This document shows positions 42,018 to 50,200 of a DNA stretch of 64,000 nt, in pieces. The notes beneath the pieces are model-generated. The model was not told where the DNA came from, made no database searches, and was given only the letters and a program-made list of their open reading frames with translations. Source of the stretch: Treponema sp. (GTDB lineage: Bacteria > Spirochaetota > Spirochaetia > Treponematales > Treponemataceae); contig JAFPUF010000009.1 of assembly GCA_017395545.1 (NCBI GenBank), positions 62,001 to 126,000 on the forward strand, written 5' to 3'. Numbering within the stretch: the first letter of the stretch is position 1; every line of letters begins with the position of its first letter. A program made the translations under genes and the position numbers.

Positions 42018-42479
42018 ATGCCAAAATCTTTGGGACAGGAAATTCTTTTTACCATTCTGATGGTATTTGTTATGGTTTATGCAATGATTTGCTACAACAT
42101 TGCACTCGCAACGGGCGGAATGAACAATTCAGTGTTTTTGCTGGCTTTTCATGAGCTTCCGATTATGGCGCCGGTCGCTTTCGTCCTTGATTTCTTTATT
42201 GTCGGGCCGATTGCAAAGAAAATCACATTCTCTAAGTTTGATGTAAAATCGACAAATCCGGTCTTTATCGTGCTTTCTATTTCAATCTGCTCTGTCTGGC
42301 TGATGTGCCCGCTTATGAGCCTTGCCGCAACGATTCTTTTTAAGGGCGGATTCCAGAAAGAGATGATTTCAATCTGGCTCCAGACAACCGCCCTCAATTA
42401 TCCGATGGCAACATTCTGGCAGCTTCTGTGGGCCGGACCTCTCGTTCGTAAAATTTTCGGTTTGATTTTAAAGAAATAG
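42018..42479 (+). CDS. DUF2798-like membrane protein
   Basis: 153 residues, four membrane helices (LFTILMVFVMVYAMICYNIAL, LPIMAPVAFVLDFFIVGPIA, FIVLSISICSVWLMCPLMSLAA, and one near FWQLLWAGPLVRKIFG). HELPIMAPVAFVLDFFIVGP matches the DUF2798 pattern; function unknown. Start at the ATG 42018 with GGAG; a TATAAT lies at 41983-41988 without a clear -35. Followed by the TetR gene, and divergent from the methyltransferase. Confidence 0.75.
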   Translation: MPKSLGQEILFTILMVFVMVYAMICYNIALATGGMNNSVFLLAFHELPIMAPVAFVLDFFIVGPIAKKITFSKFDVKSTNPVFIVLSISICSVWLMCPLMSLAATILFKGGFQKEMISIWLQTTALNYPMATFWQLLWAGPLVRKIFGLILKK

Positions 42480-42603
42480 GGCTTGTTCCGAAGCACTCTA
42501 AGCAACCGTTACATAAACAGCCTTCGCCAAAACATTGATTAAGCCTTGTCAAAGGCTGTTTGAACTTTCTTCAGGCCCACTTTCCCAAACGGCAATCTTA
42601 CCT

Positions 42604-42609
42604 TATACT
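42604..42609 (+). promoter_or_regulatory. -10 box of the TetR gene
   Basis: TATACT ends six bases before the ATG at 42616, with no ribosome binding site and no clear -35. No ATAACA-N-TGTTAT palindrome is seen here, so autoregulation through that motif is not supported. Confidence 0.35.
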
Positions 42610-42615
42610 TTTACT

Positions 42616-43227
42616 ATGGCAGAAAATACTTTGCAAAACATCAATGAAATTGCGACGGCCGAGTTCCTGGAAAAAGGCTTCCGTGGCGCTTCTCTTCGGG
42701 AAATCGTTAAAAAGGCTGGAGTTACGACAGGGGCATTTTACGGCTACTATAAGAGCAAAGAAGAGCTTTTTTCGGCTCTTGTAAAGCCTCATGCACAAAC
42801 CGTATCCAGTCTTTTCGGAAATCTCATCGAACAGTTCAAGTCTCTCCCAAAATCGGAGTGGGCAAAAAATATGGCGACTTTCTCCAAGCAGGGAGTCGTC
42901 AAGATTTACGAATACGCCTTCAATCACAAAGATGCTTTCCGCCTTATCCTGAATGCGAGCGAGGGAACGGAATTCGAGAATTTCGTCCATAACCTCGTCG
43001 AGCAGGAAATCGAAATCACCCACATTTTCTACAAGGAGATGGAAGCTCAGGGCTATAAGCCGTACGCATTCGACCCAACCCTTGAGCACATCATCATCTC
43101 AGGCGAATTTGCGGCAATTTTCGAACTGATTATTCACGACATCCCCTTTGAAGAAGGCATAAATTGCGCCCAGAATATCCACGACTTCTATGAAGCTGGC
43201 TGGCAGAGCGTTCTGAAGCTGAATTAA
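42616..43227 (+). CDS. TetR/AcrR-family transcriptional regulator
   Basis: 203 residues. The N-terminal domain is a classic TetR helix-turn-helix: IATAEFLEKGFRGASLREIVKKAGVTTGAFYGYYKSKEELF. The C-terminal ligand/dimer domain is divergent, as usual. It lies among promoters that carry the palindrome ATAACA-N-TGTTAT in their -35/-10 spacer, a typical position for TetR repression, making it the best candidate to bind them. Ligand unknown; the targets suggest an envelope or metal signal. Confidence 0.9.
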   Translation: MAENTLQNINEIATAEFLEKGFRGASLREIVKKAGVTTGAFYGYYKSKEELFSALVKPHAQTVSSLFGNLIEQFKSLPKSEWAKNMATFSKQGVVKIYEYAFNHKDAFRLILNASEGTEFENFVHNLVEQEIEITHIFYKEMEAQGYKPYAFDPTLEHIIISGEFAAIFELIIHDIPFEEGINCAQNIHDFYEAGWQSVLKLN

Positions 43228-43233
43228 GGGCCA

Positions 43234-43376
43234 TTTTTTGCTGCGCAAAAAACCGGACTTTAATATGTGCCCTGCATGGATGCAGGGTATAAGCAAAGAG
43301 AGAAAATTCTGTTTGCCTTTAGGTGAACAGAATTTTCTCGTAGAAATAAAAAATACATGGATGTATTTTTTATTTC
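43234..43376. repeat. Cluster of four strong palindromes
   Basis: In 143 bases: TTTTTTGC-TGC-GCAAAAAA (43234-43252), CCCTGCAT-GG-ATGCAGGG (43270-43287), a 14-base perfect stem GAGAAAATTCTGTT with its complement (43300-43339, imperfect pairing continues inward), and a 16-base perfect stem beginning GAAATAAAAAATACAT with a GG loop (43343-43376). The second and fourth share the core CATGGATG. No coding potential recognised. Confidence 0.85.
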
Positions 43377-43402
43377 AAAAATCCCTTGCACAAGTTTTTT
43401 TA

Positions 43403-43453
43403 TTGACTAAAAACCCCTGTTTGTGCTATAACATTGTTATATATCACTGTTAT
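43403..43453 (+). promoter_or_regulatory. Promoter with two abutting operators before the DUF6110/P-ATPase operon
   Basis: TTGACT (43403-43408), 18-base spacer, TATAAC (43427-43432). Operator 1 ATAACA-N-TGTTAT at 43428-43440 and operator 2 ATATCA-N-TGTTAT (one mismatch) at 43441-43453 directly follow one another over the -10 and start site. No GTTAG-N6-CTAAC motif here. Confidence 0.78.
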
Positions 43454-43471
43454 ATTTCGAGGTTTTTTTCT

Positions 43472-43711
43472 ATGGCAATAATCAACAACAAATGGGTAGC
43501 TTTTGGTCTTGGCGTTGCGGCTGGTGTCGCAGCTGTTTCCCTTGTTAAAAATCCTGCTTTCAAAAAAGCTTGTGCGGCTGTCGTCGGAAAGGGCTTGCAG
43601 CTCAAAGATGACGCTTGTGCTTTCGCTGAGTCTGTAAAAGAAGACGCTCAGGACATCGTAGCAGAGGCAAAATATAATAACTCAAAAAAAGCCGAAGCAG
43701 CAAAGGCATAA
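43472..43711 (+). CDS. DUF6110-like small protein
   Basis: 79 residues: a hydrophobic N-terminal helix (WVAFGLGVAAGVAAVSLV) and a charged helical tail (QLKDDACAFAESVKEDAQDIVAEAKYN). Proteins of this kind are often encoded directly before a heavy-metal P-type ATPase, as here (21 bases). Role unknown; possibly an accessory subunit. It opens the operon with two operators in its promoter. AT the start codon 43472 a CGAGG ribosome binding site precedes. Confidence 0.75.
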   Translation: MAIINNKWVAFGLGVAAGVAAVSLVKNPAFKKACAAVVGKGLQLKDDACAFAESVKEDAQDIVAEAKYNNSKKAEAAKA

Positions 43712-43732
43712 TTTTAATAACGGGGCAAAATC

Positions 43733-45817
43733 TTGACCGTCACAATTCATCACAGCTTACCGGGGAGAATCCGGGTGCATTACGATTTGCACGAAATTTC
43801 CCCCCGGCAGGCAATTCTCGCACAGAGCCTTATCGCCGTTCAGGAAGGAATCACCGACATCTCCGTGAACACGAACATCGGCTCTTATCTGATTCTGTTT
43901 GATTCTTCTATTATCTCTCAGTCCGAAATCGAAAATCTTTTTAAGGCACTCGGCTCAAAATATCTCGACGACGAAAAACTTCTTGAAGCCGTTTCTCAGA
44001 TTCCAATCACCGAAAGCATAATGAGCATTTTTATAAGCACGATGATAAATCATTTTGCCAAAAAACTGCTCCCGCTTCCGCTCAGACGGATTCTGCTTTT
44101 TTCAAACATTCTTCCACGGGTTCTGGACGCACTCAAAGTCTGCTTTACCGAAGGAAAGATTTTCAGCACACAGATGCTCGATGCCACAGCCCTCACCACG
44201 ACGGCTTTCACCGGCAACACGAACACAGCAAGCTCAATCTCAATGCTTCTTACTTTGGGCGAAGAAATTGAGGAAGTCACAAAGCGGGTCTCTTACGGAA
44301 ACCTGGCTCACAAACTTCTGATTTCGGACGAGCCTGTTCACATCCTTGAAGACGGCGAAGAAAAAACAATCCCAGCTGAAGCTCTCAAAAAAGATGATTT
44401 GGTTATTGTCCGCGAAGGAAGTATGATTCCTTGCGACGGCACTGTTGAGAAGGGCGAGGGAATGGTCAATCAGGCCAGCATCACGGGCGAAAGTCTCCCT
44501 GTAGACAAAAAGGCAGGAAGCGGAGTCTTTGCGGGCACAATCTTAAGCGAGGGCGAGCTTGTAATCCGAACCCGCTCAACCGGACGGGACACAAAGGTTC
44601 AGAACATCATTCAGATGATAGACAACTCGCAGAACCTGAAAGCCGCTGTTCAGAGACGGTCAGAAAACCTTGCGGAGAAAATCGTTCCGCTCAATTTTGC
44701 ACTTGCCGGCCTCACCTGGCTTTTTACCCGAAACCTCACAAAAACGATGTCAACTTTGATGGTCGATTACTCATGCGCCATGAAACTTACAGCCCCAATC
44801 GCAGTTCTCTCCGCAATGAAAGAAGCGGCAGGCTACGGAATCAGCGTAAAGGGCGGAAAGTATCTTGAAGAGGCCGCCGAAGCCACAACGATTATATTCG
44901 ACAAGACAGGAACCCTCACCTATGCGAACCCCAAAGTCGAAAAAATCTATGCGATGAAAAATTATGGCGAGGATTTTGTTTTGCAGATAGCAGCCTGCCT
45001 CGAAGAGCATTTCCCGCATCCGCTCGGGCGTGCAGTCGTTTCTTTTGCAGAAGAAAAACGACTTTTCCATCCTGAGAATCACACGAAAGTCGAATATATT
45101 GTCGCTCACGGAATCGCTTCTACTCTGGACGGCAAAAAAGTCAGAATCGGAAGCGCACATTTCATCTTTGATGATGAAAAGATTCCCTTTGACGAAAAAG
45201 TGCGTGAGATTCAGTCTGAATCCGCAAAAGGGGGCCAGTCGCTTTTGTATCTTTCCTATGACGGAGAGCTTGCAGGAGTTCTTGCAATCGGAGACCCGGT
45301 TCGACCAGAAGCTCGTGAAGTCATACAGAACCTCAAAAAGACAGGAATCCGCCGCTGCGTGATGATTACCGGCGACACTGAGGGAGCGGCAAAGAAAATC
45401 GCTGAGAGCGCAGGTCTTGACGGCTGGTACTCGCAGGCACTCCCCGAAGATAAAGTCAACCTGATTGAAAAGGAAAAGGCGTACGGAAAAGTAATCATGC
45501 TCGGTGACGGAATCAACGATGCTCCAGCCCTCTCTGCGGCAGATGTCGGTATCGCAATCGAAGGAAGCTCGTCAATCGCAAGCGACACGGCGGACATAGT
45601 TCTGAGCGAAGGTGGCCTTAACAATGTCGCGACAACACGAGTCCTCGCACAGGGATTGATTCAAAAAATCAACCAGAACAATGCCTTCATAATCGAAGTG
45701 AACTCAGCCCTGCTTCTTCTCGGAGTATTCGGTCTGATTACCCCTCAGCTTGCGGCAATCCTTCACAATTCGGTCACAGTCGGAATCAGCGTCAAGGCAA
45801 TGGAGAATATTCTATGA
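43733..45817 (+). CDS. Heavy-metal-translocating P1B-type ATPase with atypical YSC motif
   Basis: 694 residues, TTG start at 43733 with GGGGC upstream. An N-terminal degenerate ferredoxin-like domain lacks CxxC (IHHSLPGRIRVHYDLHEI). Then come the actuator TGES (about residue 251), the phosphorylation site DKTGTLT (Asp about 390) and GDGINDAPAL (about 591). The membrane metal-site motif, CPC in copper pumps, is here YSC (DYSCAMKLTAP, Cys about 348), so metal specificity probably differs. It overlaps the HMA2-like gene by four bases and shares its operators with DUF6110. Confidence 0.92.
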   Translation: MTVTIHHSLPGRIRVHYDLHEISPRQAILAQSLIAVQEGITDISVNTNIGSYLILFDSSIISQSEIENLFKALGSKYLDDEKLLEAVSQIPITESIMSIFISTMINHFAKKLLPLPLRRILLFSNILPRVLDALKVCFTEGKIFSTQMLDATALTTTAFTGNTNTASSISMLLTLGEEIEEVTKRVSYGNLAHKLLISDEPVHILEDGEEKTIPAEALKKDDLVIVREGSMIPCDGTVEKGEGMVNQASITGESLPVDKKAGSGVFAGTILSEGELVIRTRSTGRDTKVQNIIQMIDNSQNLKAAVQRRSENLAEKIVPLNFALAGLTWLFTRNLTKTMSTLMVDYSCAMKLTAPIAVLSAMKEAAGYGISVKGGKYLEEAAEATTIIFDKTGTLTYANPKVEKIYAMKNYGEDFVLQIAACLEEHFPHPLGRAVVSFAEEKRLFHPENHTKVEYIVAHGIASTLDGKKVRIGSAHFIFDDEKIPFDEKVREIQSESAKGGQSLLYLSYDGELAGVLAIGDPVRPEAREVIQNLKKTGIRRCVMITGDTEGAAKKIAESAGLDGWYSQALPEDKVNLIEKEKAYGKVIMLGDGINDAPALSAADVGIAIEGSSSIASDTADIVLSEGGLNNVATTRVLAQGLIQKINQNNAFIIEVNSALLLLGVFGLITPQLAAILHNSVTVGISVKAMENIL

Positions 45818-46116
45818 TTACAAGTTTTTTCCCGGGGCGTGTCCGGCTTAGAGCACCAATTTTTAAAGAAATGGATTTAGTTGAAAAGGCACGCTCAATT
45901 CTCTCAAAGTCTGATGCGGTTAAGAATATCGAGACAAATCCTGTGACAGGGAGCGTTTTAATCGAATATTTTCCTTCAAAGGTTCCGATGGAAAAACTTT
46001 TGCCCATGCAGGATTTTTTTGCCAGACTCGCTAACGAGGCCCAGCGATTTGATGGAAGCACCGAAAGCCGTCAGAAGATTTCTGAGATGCTTTCGGCACT
46101 GGAAGGGATTTTTTAA
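45814..46116 (+). CDS. HMA2-like ferredoxin-fold protein
   Basis: 100 residues. FFPGRVRLRAPIFK followed by NIETNPVTGSVLIEYFP matches the start of the upstream ATPase (HHSLPGRIRVHY, SVNTNIGSYLILFD), i.e. a heavy-metal-associated fold without Cys ligands. It overlaps the ATPase stop by four bases (ATGA), so it is translationally coupled and probably works with it. Its stop codon overlaps the convergent flavodoxin gene by four bases. Confidence 0.8.
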   Translation: MITSFFPGRVRLRAPIFKEMDLVEKARSILSKSDAVKNIETNPVTGSVLIEYFPSKVPMEKLLPMQDFFARLANEAQRFDGSTESRQKISEMLSALEGIF

Positions 46117-46520
46117 GCAGAAGCGAGTTTTTTAACTTCTTCAAGGGCTGCATCATCTGGCGAAAGCTGAGCTTTTACTGCCCCCACAAGAGTTGCTCCG
46201 GCTCCAGTCACTCGGTCGCTCCAGTCGGAAAGCCACTGACCTTCGCCCCAGTCGTACGAGCCGAACAGGCCGACTTTCTTTCCAGAAAGGCTTCCTTCGA
46301 TTCCTGAGAAGAAAGTCTCCATTGAGTCTTCAAGCTGCTCCGCTCCCATGGCAGGGCTTCCCAAAAGAATCAAATCAGAGCCGAGAACTTCTACTGAATC
46401 CGCTGAGTCCGCAGTCGAGAGTGTTACTTCTCTTCCTGCTGCCTTTGCTCCCTCCGAAGCCGCATTTGCGAGCTGCTCCGTGTTTCCTGTCGTACTTGCG
46501 TAAACGATAGATACTTTCAT
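46113..46520 (-). CDS. Flavodoxin
   Basis: Short-chain FMN electron carrier, 135 residues from the ATG at 46520 (GAGGAATAAA upstream). The phosphate-binding loop YASTTGNTEQLANA near residue 6, LGSPAMGAEQLEDSMETFF and KKVGLFGSYDWGEGQW are typical. Flavodoxins often replace ferredoxin when iron is scarce. Its start overlaps the DUF3793 stop by four bases, so the two are cotranscribed under the doubled GTTAG-N6-CTAAC promoter. Confidence 0.93.
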   Translation of the reverse strand: MKVSIVYASTTGNTEQLANAASEGAKAAGREVTLSTADSADSVEVLGSDLILLGSPAMGAEQLEDSMETFFSGIEGSLSGKKVGLFGSYDWGEGQWLSDWSDRVTGAGATLVGAVKAQLSPDDAALEEVKKLASA

Positions 46521-47104
46521 TTTATTCCTCCAAAATTTTTGTTGACTTTGTAATTTTTTGCCGCAAGTGGAACTGAAAGACCGCTCGCAAGCAGTTTCAT
46601 GCATGTTTCGGTGCACGATTTGTAAAGATTCATCTGACGGATTGCATTTTCTTTGTCGCCGTAAACTTTCCAGAATCCCGAATATTTGAATCTCTCCGCT
46701 CCAAAACTCTCGAAGCCCACGACATCTTCAAGAGGGTAGCCTAAGAAAAGTCCGACTTCGTGAGGGAAATCTTCGTTCACTGCAAGCCTGTGTAAGAGCT
46801 CTGAAAGAACTGCGGCAAATCCTTTTTGCACGGGGTAATTTTTGTAAAGAAGATAATTTCGGTTTTCGGGGATTTTACAGATACGTTCCAGAAGGTTTTT
46901 GTCGTAAACAAAGAAGAGAAATCTTCCGGCGTCTTTTTTGAGCGGAACGAAGTAAATCTTTCGTTTTGAAAAATCAGCCTGCCATGAACGGAGTTTTGCC
47001 AGTCCTGAAAAGTAATTCTCACCGTTCATCGAAAAAAGGCAGGCGGGCTTGATTCCGCAGAGGGCAGGAGCACCGCCATGAATGATTGTCTCGTCAAAAC
47101 TCAT
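46517..47104 (-). CDS. DUF3793-family protein
   Basis: 195 residues from the ATG at 47104 (GGGGAAT upstream). GGAPALCGIKPACLFSM at the N-terminus, LFLGYPLEDVVGF in the middle and WKVYGDKENAIRQMNLYKSCT near the end are the DUF3793 hallmarks. Function unknown; genes of this family are frequently next to flavodoxin and iron genes. Here it opens the operon with flavodoxin. Confidence 0.85.
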   Translation of the reverse strand: MSFDETIIHGGAPALCGIKPACLFSMNGENYFSGLAKLRSWQADFSKRKIYFVPLKKDAGRFLFFVYDKNLLERICKIPENRNYLLYKNYPVQKGFAAVLSELLHRLAVNEDFPHEVGLFLGYPLEDVVGFESFGAERFKYSGFWKVYGDKENAIRQMNLYKSCTETCMKLLASGLSVPLAAKNYKVNKNFGGIK

Positions 47105-47193
47105 TTTTTTACATTCCCCGCACCACAAAAAAAAGCGGAGCAAAGCAGAAAATGTCAAAATCACTTTGCCCCGCCAAAGAGGTACTAAAAACA

Positions 47194-47248
47194 GTTAGGT
47201 ATTGCTAACTTTCATAGTTAGAATACCCTAACAAGAGTTTTGTGTCAA
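47194..47248 (-). promoter_or_regulatory. Promoter of DUF3793-flavodoxin with two GTTAG-N6-CTAAC motifs
   Basis: Minus strand: TTGACA (47248-47243), 17-base spacer, TATTCT (47225-47220). GTTAGGGTATTCTAAC (47232-47217) covers the -10 and GTTAGCAATACCTAAC (47209-47194) lies just downstream. Position fits repression. Confidence 0.8.
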
Positions 47249-47292
47249 TAACTTTTTAGAAAAAATGGAAAATAATTAATGTCTTCAAAACA

Positions 47293-50200
47293 TTACTTTT
47301 CTCCACGCAGGAAGGCGGTTGCGAAGGAGGCCGACTGATAGCCGATACCAAGTTTGCAGCTGGTACTTCCTGAATCAAGTGCGGAAAGAACAAGCGATGT
47401 CTTTTCGTCATTTGCGGCATATGTTGCAGGAGCTGTCATGTGTTCCCAGACACCCGCCGTTGCGCTCGTGCTTGAAGCGACAAACGCCGTTTTTACCGCC
47501 TTTTTGTTCTCGATGTTTGTCGCATCCAGATAGCTGATGACCGGCGAACATTTAAGTCCGTAAAGTGAGCCAGAGCCAGAGCTTGCTTCAAGCTTGATGT
47601 CGTTCCATTTACCAACAGAGTTCGCAGAGTCAACCTTGCAGCATGCAGCAACCGTGTATCCGCTGTCTGCTGACGAGCTGTATGTCAAATAGATATAGTA
47701 CAAATCGCCGTTTTCTGCGTCCTGGGTTGCAATGTGCAGGTTTCCGCCCGCATCGATTGCCATGCTTACGTAGTTACCGAGCTGCACGCCGCTTGGAATA
47801 AGGTTTGAGCTTGACGAAGTTACATCAGTGTAGTACCATCCGCGCGTTACGCTTGTCGGCGTTGTGCCTTCGGTTGTAACAACGGCTCCACTTGTGCTTG
47901 GCGAGGTAGACTTTCCGCGGGCAATGCGCAGACTTACTTCACCGCTTGAAACATTTGTTACACAATATGCAATAACAGGAATCGGGCTTGCGGCACTTCC
48001 GCCGTTTACGGTGTCGAGAACTATGTCTGAGTATTTTCCCACATTTGCCGCATAGTCACTGTAGCCAGTGACCGTCGTATCGTAGCCGTCAACGACAGTG
48101 TACCCATTCGTCCAGTTTCTACAGTTTCGCATAACAGCAGTCGGGTCCGTTCCGCTCCAGGTTATTTTTCCGTATTTAAGGCACTTCGCATAGTTATCAA
48201 AGTAACAAGCGTAAGTGTAGTATGTGCCACCTGAATATGTTCCTGCAATTTTCGGATTTCTGAACTGGAACATCATTTCGTCCAAACCGTCACTTGAGTC
48301 AGGGCTACTAGAATCCTCATTTCCCTGAACATCAATTGCATAATCTGTATAAGTAGTAGTTGAATTATCTTTAACTGTACTCTGAGTAAACGCTTTATTA
48401 TCACGAGTAATAAATAATCCATTACCAGACCACTGAGTTCCGCTACCCTGCCAGTTATCAAGAATTACATAGAATGGGATTCCGTTAATAATGCACATAT
48501 CCGCATCGTCCGGAGAGTCTTTCCATGACGTTTCTCCCAGCGGATTTCCACGGCTTCCACCAAGAGATTCTGAGTAATACATAGCAGCATCGCTACTCCA
48601 TGAGCCATAAACCTGTCCTGCACTGGCAGTTTTAGAAGTTCCTGACGCAGTCCAATAAGTTCCTCCACTTGGGAATACTTCCATGGTCGGGCTGATTGCC
48701 TGGGCAGAGTCCGCAAACACATAGTCTGTTCTCCACACCTGCACATACCTGTCATCAAAGTAGTGGTCAAGCGAGCTGTCGCTTTCCGCGCTGTAGGTGT
48801 TCGTGCTGTTCGTCGTCTGCTCGTAGTTGTTTTCTGTATCTCCGTTCATGTTATTGAGCGAGTAAACGCTGTTCGTGCTTGCGATGATGTAGCCTGAATA
48901 TGCTGGTGCCGAAATATAATAACTTTCATTTTCAGTTATTTTTGTTCCAGTGAGAGTGTCAGTCAGTGTTGAAACACCCGCCTTATTTGAGTCAAGCTGG
49001 CGGTAGAAACTTGTTGAAAGGTTAAAACCGTCGATAACGATTGTGTCACTGCTCTGAACTGGAACGGCTCCAAGGCGTGAGCGGATCGAATTCGTGCGCT
49101 TTGTCTGTGCGTCACTCGAGTAGGCTGAGTATGCCGTCATTTTTGAGATGTAAGGCACTACGTCCATCTGATAAGTGGCACTGTGCGTTCGTCCTGAAAG
49201 GTCTGTCGTCGTAACTGTGAGAATACAGTCTTTCTGGGCGACGCTTGAAATTTTTCCCGTATCAAGGCTGATTGTCCAGTAAACCTGGTGTCCAGCCTGT
49301 GAAAAGTAAACGCTGTCAGCATAGTAATTTCCGGCATCTGTTTCAGAATCTGCGCTCGTTAAAGTGACTTCATAGCCGTTGTCAGAAATCGTATTTGCTG
49401 AAGCAGTCCATTCTCCGCTTGTGTTCGTGTATGTTGCGACAGTCTGGCTTCCAGTTGAATTAAAGCCAGTGAATGAGAACGCAATGCTCTTCAATGCGTG
49501 ATCGTCGTAGCTTGTTCCAGTGAAAGTAATTTTTCCTGAAACTTTAGGGTCACTTCCATAGAGTGTGCTCATCGCGCTTGTTAAGTCACCCGCAAGGTCA
49601 ATGTGTCCGTTTGCAGAAGAATTTCCGTAAAGCGAGTTATCGTCTGTTCCTGCCCAGTAGAACGGATGTATTGTCGTTTCAGGATTAACTCCGTCTACGA
49701 GGTCAACCGTAAAGTCGTTCACATAGAGTACACAATTCTGGCTTGTCGAGCCTTGAACGAGTTCGTCCGTAGAGTCCCAGAATGTGAATGAACCTCCTTT
49801 TCCGCTTCCGTCCGTGCTTTCTGCTACTGAAGAATCGTTTGAGACACCTGCAATCTGCCAGTTTGCAAGTGTAAATCCGAGCAGAGATGTAGATACTGTA
49901 TTATTGTTGTATGTGACGCTACCGATCTTATCTTCAGAAACGAGATCTGGAAGGGCTGTATTTACTGTCGCCTCAGTTCCGTCTGAAACTGTTACGGCAG
50001 AATCTGAAGAAGCGTCTTTTCCCCAGACCATCGTGATTTCTCCGTTTCCGCCGACAATTTCTGCGACAACAGCGAGCTTATCTTTGATTTTGAATGCGCT
50101 GCCGTAAGAAGCTGTGGAGATTTCCTGAGTCTCTTTTACTTCTGTTGTATTTATTCCATATGTCGTGTTCGCATCGTAAATGTTGTAGCCAACGAATTCA

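Noticed and set aside
43300-43339. Simple rho-independent terminator for tetR
   Set aside because: No T run follows the stem, and it is one of four successive palindromes; better described as part of a repeat cluster.
44483-44500. Third copy of the GESLP element in the P-type ATPase
   Set aside because: TGESLPV is the conserved actuator motif of P-type ATPases; the surrounding DNA shows none of the hairpins.
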